Shown here in pieces: positions 58,773 to 64,000 of a DNA stretch of 64,000 nucleotides. Source of the stretch: Candidatus Microbacterium phytovorans (lineage in GTDB: Bacteria; Actinomycetota; Actinomycetes; Actinomycetales; Microbacteriaceae); contig CP119321.1 in assembly GCA_029202445.1 (NCBI GenBank), positions 1,302,001 to 1,366,000 of the forward strand, given 5' to 3'. The number at the start of each line of letters is the position of its first letter. Positions within the stretch are counted from its first letter, which is position 1. The notes under the pieces were generated by a model. It saw only the letters and a list, made by a program, of their open reading frames with translations, was not told the DNA's origin and ran no database searches. The position numbers and the translations under genes are program-made.

Positions 58773-59608
58773 GCGTCCGCTCCCGTCGCGGGCCCTGCAG
58801 GGAGGAAGTCGTCGAGTCGGCGTGATGCCGCCACGAGCTGCGTCGTGTAGGGGTGTGCGGGGGTGCGGAGGATCTGCGTCGTCGGGCCATGCTCCACCTG
58901 CCTGCCGTCCTTCATCACGAGCACGTGGTCGGCGATCCCCGCCAGCACCGGCAGGTCGTGGCTGATGAACAGCAGGCTCATCCCGCGTTCGCTCACTTCC
59001 CGTTGCAGCAGGTCCAGGATGCCGGCCTGCACCGTCACGTCGAGGGCCGTCGTCGGCTCGTCGGCGATGAGCAGCCGCGGACCGGCGGCGAGTGCGAGCG
59101 CGATCGCGACGCGCTGACGCTGGCCGCCCGAGATCTCGTGGATGTACGAGCGGGCGATCCGCTCCGGCTCGGCGAGCTGCACGTCGGCGAGCGCGTCCAG
59201 TACCCCCCGTCGCAGGGCGTCGCCGCGCAGGCCGCGGTGATGCTGCAGCGGCCAGGCGAGCTGACGTCCGATGCGCATGAGCGGGTCGAGCGAGGCCAGC
59301 GGCTCCTGGAAGACGGCGCCGACGGTCGCGCCCCGCACGCGGTCGAGCCGCCGCGACGGCGTGCCGACGATCTCGATCGGGGCGCTGCCGGCATCCGCTC
59401 TCACGCGCGCTGATCCGCCCGCGACGAGCGGATGAGGGAGCAGCCCGAGCACGGCGAGCGCGGTGAGCGACTTCCCCGACCCCGACTCGCCGATGACCCC
59501 GAGACGTTCCCCCGGGGCGATCGCGACGCCGACGCCGTGGACCAGGGTGCGAGGCTCCGGGCCGTCGATCCGCACGGTGAGTCCGGCCAGTTCGAGGATC
59601 GCGTTCAT
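58769..59608 (-). CDS. Peptide-type ABC transporter ATP-binding protein (DppD/OppD-like)
   Basis: The 279-residue ATPase starting MNAILELAGLTVRIDGPEPRTLVHGV has Walker A GESGSGKSLTALAVLGLL, Q-loop FQEPLASLDPLMRIG, signature ISGGQRQRVAIALAL, Walker B LLIADEPTTALDVTVQ and ISHDLPVLAGIAD. It pairs with the DppF-like protein as a heterodimer at the membrane. The family's usual C-terminal peptide-transport domain is short here. The start overlaps the permease stop by 4 bp. Confidence 0.94.
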   Translation of the reverse strand: MNAILELAGLTVRIDGPEPRTLVHGVGVAIAPGERLGVIGESGSGKSLTALAVLGLLPHPLVAGGSARVRADAGSAPIEIVGTPSRRLDRVRGATVGAVFQEPLASLDPLMRIGRQLAWPLQHHRGLRGDALRRGVLDALADVQLAEPERIARSYIHEISGGQRQRVAIALALAAGPRLLIADEPTTALDVTVQAGILDLLQREVSERGMSLLFISHDLPVLAGIADHVLVMKDGRQVEHGPTTQILRTPAHPYTTQLVAASRRLDDFLPAGPATGADA

Positions 59609-60468
59609 CGGATGCTCCTCGAGGTGGGGTCGGCGACATCGCGGAGACCGTCGGCGAGGAGGTTCATGCCGATGATCAGGGCGACGAGCAGGATGCCGGG
59701 CAGCACGGCGGCCGTCGGCGCCACCAGCACCGTGCTCTGCGCCTCCTGCAGCATGCGGCCCCACGACGCGTTGGGCGGGGGCGAGCCGAGTCCGAGATAG
59801 GACAGGGAGGCCTCCGCCCCCACCGCTCCCCCGAACTGGAGGGCGAGGGGCACGATGAGGGTCGGCCAGACGTTGCGCAGCACGTGGAGGCGGATGATGC
59901 CGATCGTTCCGGTGCCGGAGGTCCGCGACGCCGTGACGAAGTCCTGCGCGAGCACGCGGGTGGCGGTGATGCGGGTGAGTCGGGCGATGACGGCGGCCCC
60001 GGCGAGGCCGATCGCGAGGATCGCGGATTCCAGCGACGCGCCCCGCCACGCGACGATGAGCATCGCGAGGAGGAGCGTCGGGAAGGCGATCGCGATGTCG
60101 AGGAGGCTGGAGACGGCGTCGTCGACCCAGCGGCGGGCGACGGCGGCGAGGAGCCCCAGCGAGATGCCGACGACGGCGGCGATCGCGACCGAGCCGAACC
60201 CCACGGCGAGCGCGAGCCGGGCGCCGATCATGAGCTGGGTGAACAGGTCGCGTCCGAGCCGGTCGGTGCCGGCCCAGTGCGCGGCCGACGGCGGCTGAAG
60301 CCGGCCGCCTCCCGTGTCGTCGAAGGCGAACGGCGTCCAGAAGACCGAGACGATGCCGATGACGGCGATCGCGCCGAACAGCACCGCGCCGACGGCGAGG
60401 TTCACCGATCGCCGAAGGCGCGGACGCGTCGGCGTCGGTGCGGTGACCGGGAGCGTCGTGGCGGTCAT
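59605..60468 (-). CDS. Peptide-type ABC transporter permease (DppC-like)
   Basis: A 287-residue permease with the DppC layout: N-terminal helix, extracellular FAFDDTGGGRLQPPSAAHWAGTDRLGRDLFTQLMIGARLAL (the conserved GTDxxGRD motif), and the EAA loop FVTASRTSGTGTIGIIRLHVLRN. About six membrane helices are predicted. The ATG overlaps the DppB-like stop (ATGA). Confidence 0.93.
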   Translation of the reverse strand: MTATTLPVTAPTPTRPRLRRSVNLAVGAVLFGAIAVIGIVSVFWTPFAFDDTGGGRLQPPSAAHWAGTDRLGRDLFTQLMIGARLALAVGFGSVAIAAVVGISLGLLAAVARRWVDDAVSSLLDIAIAFPTLLLAMLIVAWRGASLESAILAIGLAGAAVIARLTRITATRVLAQDFVTASRTSGTGTIGIIRLHVLRNVWPTLIVPLALQFGGAVGAEASLSYLGLGSPPPNASWGRMLQEAQSTVLVAPTAAVLPGILLVALIIGMNLLADGLRDVADPTSRSIR

Positions 60469-61442
60469 GCGACGGCCCTCGCTCGCCGGTTGCCGGAGAG
60501 GGTGTCGCGCAGTCGTGGATCGATGATCCGCTGGGCGATGTCGGCGGCGAACCCCAGGAGCAGCACGAGCGCAGTCGAGAAGAGGAGCACACCCTGAACG
60601 CTCGGGAAGTCCTGCTCCTTGATCCCGACGAGGAGCATGTCTCCGAGGCCGGGCAACGCGAAGACCCGCTCGATGATCACGGCGCCCACGAACGTGGTCG
60701 ACAGCTGGATGGCGAGAATCGAGATGAGCGGCACGACCCCGTTGCGGATGCCGTGGCGTCTCATCGCCGTGCCGAAGCTCTGACCGGTGGCCCGCGCGGC
60801 GCGCAGATACTGCTGGCCGAGCACGTCGAGCGTCGCGCTGCGGACGTAGCGGGCGAGATCGCTTCCCGCCACGATCGCGATCGTCACGACGGGGAGGGCC
60901 AGCGCGTAGAGCGCTGCTCCCGGGTCTTCCCAGTCCGTGCGCGGGAACCCGCCCGCCGGGAACAGCCGCCATCCGAGCGAGAGCACCGAGACCAGCAGGA
61001 TCCCGACCCAGAAGACGGGGATCGCTCCGCCGAGCTGAGTGAGGGCGGAGAACGCCGTTCCGTACCAGGTCCGCGACTTCCAGGCCGCGAAGAAGCCGAC
61101 GGGAACCGCGATCAGCACCGACAGCGCGAACGACAGGAGCGTGAGCGGCAGCGTGATGTTGAGCCGGCGGACGATCTCGTCGCCCACCGACAACCGGTTC
61201 GTGAACGACTGCCCGAGGTCGAACGTGAAGAGCTGCCCGAGGTACTCCGCGAACTGCACGTAGATCGGACGGTCCACGCCGAGGCGTGCCGCGGCGGCGG
61301 CGATCTCGGCATCCGTGGCCCCCACCGAGATGAGCGCGAAGACGGGATTTCCCAGCACCCGGAGTACGACGAACAGGATCGTCACCGCCAGCGCGAACGC
61401 CAGCAGCAGCAATCCTGTCCGTCGTATCAGGTACCGAGTGAT
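60465..61442 (-). CDS. Peptide-type ABC transporter permease (DppB-like), probable AUC start
   Basis: The 325-residue permease has TDAEIAAAAARLGVDRPIYVQFAEYLGQLFTFDLGQSF, the EAA loop YLRAARATGQSFGTAMRRHGIRN and FALPGLGDMLL. Family members begin with a helix of the type MTRYLIRRxGxLLL. Here the matching codons are ATC-ACT-CGG-TAC-CTG-ATA-CGA-CGG, with an in-frame TAG four codons before the ATC (61454-61452) and no ATG, GTG or TTG between. Starting at the first TTG (61412) would delete ten conserved residues. TAGGGT lies exactly six bases before the ATC. The family VLPGDP motif reads VLGNP. Confidence 0.88.
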   Translation of the reverse strand: MTRYLIRRTGLLLLAFALAVTILFVVLRVLGNPVFALISVGATDAEIAAAAARLGVDRPIYVQFAEYLGQLFTFDLGQSFTNRLSVGDEIVRRLNITLPLTLLSFALSVLIAVPVGFFAAWKSRTWYGTAFSALTQLGGAIPVFWVGILLVSVLSLGWRLFPAGGFPRTDWEDPGAALYALALPVVTIAIVAGSDLARYVRSATLDVLGQQYLRAARATGQSFGTAMRRHGIRNGVVPLISILAIQLSTTFVGAVIIERVFALPGLGDMLLVGIKEQDFPSVQGVLLFSTALVLLLGFAADIAQRIIDPRLRDTLSGNRRARAVA

Positions 61443-61454
61443 GCTGAGACCCTA
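61443..61454 (-). promoter_or_regulatory. Leaderless-type -10 in front of the ATC start
   Basis: Minus strand TAGGGT (61454-61449), CTCAGC, then ATC at 61442. The 18-bp gap between the binding-protein stop and the ATC contains no Shine-Dalgarno. An internal operon promoter is inferred from the motif alone. Confidence 0.4.
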
Positions 61455-61460
61455 CCCAGT

Positions 61461-62975
61461 TCAGGCCATCGTGATGTCGTAGACGTAGAAGAGCGAGTTG
61501 AGACCGTTCTGCGGCACGCCCGAGACGCCCTCGGCAGCGATGCGCAGCTGCGGGTTGAGGTACAGCCACACGCTCGCCGCGTCGTCGGAGATCTGCTGAT
61601 TCGCCTTCTTGATGAGCTCGGTCTGCTCTTCGACGGTCGTCGCCGCCTCCGACTCGGTGAGCCAGGTCTGGACATCGGCGTTGTCGTAGCCCCAGTAGAA
61701 GTCGGGGTTGCCGTAGAAGTTGATGTCGCGGTCGTTGACGTGGCCCTGGAGGGTCGCCTGAAAGTCGGTGTCCGTGTAGACCTTCTGGTACCACTCGTCG
61801 TCGGTGATGATGTTGATCTCCACCGTGATGCCCACCTTCGCCAGTTCCGACTTCACGAACTCGGCGACGGTCGAGTGCACTCCCGAGTCCGGGGTGTCGA
61901 GCGTGAAGGTGAACCCGTCCCCGTAGCCGGCCTGGGCCAGCAGGTCCTCCGACAGCGCCGGGTCGTAGGGGTTGTTGTCGGCGAGGTCGAGGTACCACGG
62001 CTCCGACGGCGGCACCATCGAGCCGATGAGCTCACCACGGCCGTCCCAGATGGCATCCAGGAGCTTCTGCCGGTCGATCGCGGAGTAGACGGCCTTGCGC
62101 ACCTCGACGGAGTCGAACGGGGCGACCCGGTCGTTGAAGGCGAGCAGCTCCTTGGTCGTCGAGGTGCCCTCGATGATCTGGAAGCCGGCGGCTTCGAACT
62201 CGGCGAGGCTGTCGGGGTTCGACTGGCTCGTCACGAGGTCGACGGCGTTGGTGAGGAGCGCGTTGTTGAGCGCCGTCGGGTCGGCGTAGTACTGGTAGAC
62301 GACGCCGCCGTTGGCGGGAGCCTCGCCCCAGTAGTCCTCGTTCACGTCGAGCGTGATCGAGTCGCCCTTGCGGTAGTCGGCGAGCGCGTAGGGTCCGGTG
62401 CCGTCGGCGGTGGTCGTCAGGTCGCCGGCCTCGGAGTTGACGATCCAGACGTAGCCGAGGTTGTAAGTGAAGCTGATGGACGGCTGGAGAAGCGTGACCT
62501 CGACGGTCTTCTCGTCGACGACGTCGACGTGGTCGATGACGCTCAGCTGGCGCTTTCGGGCGGCGATGGAGTCCTCTCCGATGAACCGCTCGAGGCTGTA
62601 TTTCACGTCGTCGGCGGTCAGCGCCTTGCCCGAGTGGAACGTGGCGTCCTGCAGCGTGAACGTGTAGACCAGGCCGTCGTCGGACACCTCGGTCTCGGCG
62701 GCGAGCAACGGCTCGACCTGCGCGTCGTCGGTGATCTTGAAGAGACCCTCGTACACGTTGCCCGTGAACACCTCGGTCACGCCGGACGAGCCGCCGAAGA
62801 TCTGGTCGAGGTTGGTCGGCTCGTTCTGCGAACCGACCACGATCTCCGCGGCCGGGTCGGCGGTCTGCGAGGTGCCCGAACCGGGGTTCGCGGCTGCGCA
62901 GCCGGCGAGGACGAGGAGCCCCGCCGTCGCGGCAGCGGCCGCGGTGAGGACTCGGGACAGGCGGCGTGAAGTCAC
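61461..62975 (-). CDS. Peptide-type ABC transporter substrate-binding lipoprotein (DppA-like, SBP_bac_5)
   Basis: The 504-residue extracellular lipoprotein has a signal peptide ending in LLVLAGCAA. The SBP_bac_5 fold shows VVGSQNEPTNLDQIFGGSSGVTEVFTGNVYEGL, FTLQDATFHSGKALTADDVKYSLERFI, TGPYALADYRKGDSITLDVNEDYWG and VRKAVYSAIDRQKLLD. Ligand may be a peptide, but sugars or opines are transported by close relatives. GTG 62975 follows AAAGGAAC. No hairpin follows it, in contrast to the two sugar operons. Confidence 0.93.
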   Translation of the reverse strand: MTSRRLSRVLTAAAAATAGLLVLAGCAAANPGSGTSQTADPAAEIVVGSQNEPTNLDQIFGGSSGVTEVFTGNVYEGLFKITDDAQVEPLLAAETEVSDDGLVYTFTLQDATFHSGKALTADDVKYSLERFIGEDSIAARKRQLSVIDHVDVVDEKTVEVTLLQPSISFTYNLGYVWIVNSEAGDLTTTADGTGPYALADYRKGDSITLDVNEDYWGEAPANGGVVYQYYADPTALNNALLTNAVDLVTSQSNPDSLAEFEAAGFQIIEGTSTTKELLAFNDRVAPFDSVEVRKAVYSAIDRQKLLDAIWDGRGELIGSMVPPSEPWYLDLADNNPYDPALSEDLLAQAGYGDGFTFTLDTPDSGVHSTVAEFVKSELAKVGITVEINIITDDEWYQKVYTDTDFQATLQGHVNDRDINFYGNPDFYWGYDNADVQTWLTESEAATTVEEQTELIKKANQQISDDAASVWLYLNPQLRIAAEGVSGVPQNGLNSLFYVYDITMA

Positions 62976-63051
62976 GTCAGTTCCTTTGCTGTGGGTGATC
63001 GCCGAAGGAGGTGCAGTCCCGGCGGCGGGGTCGGGGGGTGTGCGGGAGAGG

Positions 63052-63819
63052 TCAGAGGGAGAAGCCGTCGGCGAACCGCACGCGACGCTCCCCCGCCCGC
63101 AGCGGGAACGGCAGACGGTTCTGCAGCGGCGGCAGAGGACAGTTCATCTGGTTCGAGAACCCGCACGGCGGGACCGTCGCGAGGTTGAAGTCGACCGTGA
63201 TCGGGATGCTGTCTCCCGGACGAAGGTCGGCGGCACCGGCGGGGTGGTCGAGGAAGAGGAATCGGCCCGCGCCGTAGGACTCGGCACCGTTCGTCCGGTC
63301 GCCGAAGACGAGCTGCAGCTTCGCCGACCCGCCGTAGACGGTGTCGAAGGCCGCCAGGCGGTACTCGGTGCCGTCGACGGCGAAGACGAGGTCGCCCGAG
63401 ACGGGAAGCGTGCGGGTGGCACCAGCATCCTTGATGTGCTCGAAGGGAACCACGCGGTCTTCGTCGACCAGTTCGAATCGGCCCTCGAGCACCCAGGCGG
63501 GGTCGTAGTCGTAGCGCTCGATGTCCTCGAACGCCTGGTTGGCCGGAGAATCCTGACGCCAGATGCGGTAGCCCTCCTGGGGCAGACCCGTCTCGATCTC
63601 CGTGCGCTGCAGGCGCGTGAAGAGGGCGGATGCCGGGTGCCCCTCGCGAGCGACGGCCTCGTCGACGGGGGCCTCACCGGCGGGCGACCAGTGGGTGAGA
63701 ACGAGCGCGAGCGCTCCTTGCGGGGCCGTGACGGTCTCCCGCCGCTTCTGCGCCCACTGCTCGTACGAGCGCTGCAGCTCGTCCAGACGGGGGGACTCGA
63801 TCGCGTGTGTGCTCACCAT
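63052..63819 (-). CDS. DUF1684 domain protein
   Basis: A 255-residue soluble protein with the DUF1684 signature: LQRSYEQWAQKRRETVTAPQGALALVLTHWSP, RFELVDEDRVVPFEHIKDAGATRTLPVSGDLVFAVDGTEYRLAAFD, then the C-terminal YGAGRFLFLDHP and VDFNLATVPPCGFSNQMNCPLPPLQNRLPFPLRAGER. The conserved DFN, CxxS and CPLPP elements are present. The biochemical role is unknown. It is 76 bp upstream of the binding-protein gene on the same strand and probably heads the operon. ATG 63819 is chosen; TTG 63828 and GTG 63816 are possible. Confidence 0.88.
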   Translation of the reverse strand: MVSTHAIESPRLDELQRSYEQWAQKRRETVTAPQGALALVLTHWSPAGEAPVDEAVAREGHPASALFTRLQRTEIETGLPQEGYRIWRQDSPANQAFEDIERYDYDPAWVLEGRFELVDEDRVVPFEHIKDAGATRTLPVSGDLVFAVDGTEYRLAAFDTVYGGSAKLQLVFGDRTNGAESYGAGRFLFLDHPAGAADLRPGDSIPITVDFNLATVPPCGFSNQMNCPLPPLQNRLPFPLRAGERRVRFADGFSL

Positions 63820-63847
63820 GACAGGCAATCAAACGTGGTCGCCGGGA

Positions 63848-63889
63848 GAGAAATTCCATTGCGGACTGTTTCTTCTGAATGGATTTCTC
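63848..63889. promoter_or_regulatory. AT-rich inverted repeat upstream of the DUF1684/peptide importer operon
   Basis: GAGAAATTCCATT (63848-63860) and AATGGATTTCTC (63878-63889) are inverted repeats with one extra T in the left arm, separated by 17 bp. The 50-bp patch is strikingly AT-rich for this chromosome. It lies 29 bp before the first operon gene, so it is a candidate operator. It could also be the terminator of the truncated gene at the right edge, which is on the same strand. Confidence 0.5.
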
Positions 63890-63923
63890 GCGCTCCCGAA
63901 ACCGGGACGTCGAGCGGGTGAGG

Positions 63924-64000
63924 TCAGCGCCGCGTCGACCAGACTGCACCCGCGACGAGCACGGGCTGGAGGAACAGGCGGCCGAATCGGCGCGCGTCGG
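63924..64000 (-). CDS. DoxX-like membrane protein, 5' part beyond the window
   Basis: Only the last 24 codons and the stop are visible on the minus strand: they read DARRFGRLFLQPVLVAGAVWSTRR. The gene at 55120-55500 ends DRSRIARLFFQPVLVAWALWSTRR, so this is a paralog of that gene. The two match in most positions. The rest of the gene, including the start, lies to the right of the window. Confidence 0.75.
   Translation of the reverse strand, partial: DARRFGRLFLQPVLVAGAVWSTRR

Noticed and set aside
1..64000. CRISPR array, prophage, toxin-antitoxin or biosynthetic gene cluster
   Set aside because: No regularly spaced long repeats, Cas, integrase, phage structural, toxin or polyketide/peptide synthetase-like proteins are recognisable.

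Overview
The window is 64 kb of very GC-rich, gene-dense chromosome. Protein content and style point to an actinobacterium of the Microbacteriaceae, most likely Microbacterium or a close relative. The signs are a coproporphyrin-type heme pathway, many GTG starts, many ATGA/GTGA start-stop overlaps, and apparently leaderless genes with a TAGGCT-like -10 hexamer six bases before the start codon. I see no rRNA, tRNA, CRISPR array, intact transposase or prophage. No gene-free stretch exceeds about 200 bp. The genus is inference; no marker rRNA lies in the window.

Layout. (1) 1-10.7 kb: an almost complete heme operon on the minus strand (hemE-cgoX-chdC-cpfC-hemC-hemD-hemB-hemL) opposite hemA, with a LacI-type regulator overlapping the hemA stop. 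(2) 10.8-13.4 kb: tatD and metG, separated by an IS-end-like cluster of short repeats. (3) 13.5-20.8 kb: a galactoside locus with a LacI repressor, a GH42 beta-galactosidase and a MalEFG-type ABC importer; a 20-bp palindromic operator lies in front of the enzyme gene. (4) 20.7-23.2 kb: rsmI and a protein O-mannosyltransferase, transcribed divergently from overlapping promoters. (5) 23.3-39.5 kb: a ten-gene signalling and surface locus. Its order is FHA protein, Ser/Thr kinase, 1973-residue surface protein, MoxR ATPase, DUF58, TgpA-like transglutaminase, DUF5684-FHA membrane protein, PP2C phosphatase, tail-anchored protein, FHA-winged-helix protein. This resembles the PFNA cluster of bifidobacteria but has extra FHA proteins, and its transglutaminase has lost catalytic residues. 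(6) 39.6-44.5 kb: hrpA and a quinone oxidoreductase. (7) 44.5-50.7 kb: a pentose locus on the minus strand with a LacI regulator, AraD epimerase, a ChvE-type binding protein, its ATPase and permease, and a 57-residue membrane protein. (8) 50.8-58 kb: single genes (M20 peptidase, Gfo/Idh/MocA oxidoreductase, NYN-LOTUS protein, DoxX-like protein, DUF4921, rRNA-type methyltransferase). (9) 58-63.8 kb: a peptide-type ABC importer operon led by a DUF1684 gene. (10) The right edge cuts a paralog of the DoxX-like gene.

The most interesting items are the kinase/FHA/phosphatase cluster built around a probable pseudo-transglutaminase, the uniform TANNNT-N6-start architecture at about fifteen genes, a perfect 38-bp palindrome that supplies both start codons and both -10 boxes of two divergent genes, and a permease gene whose conserved N terminus can only begin at an AUC codon.
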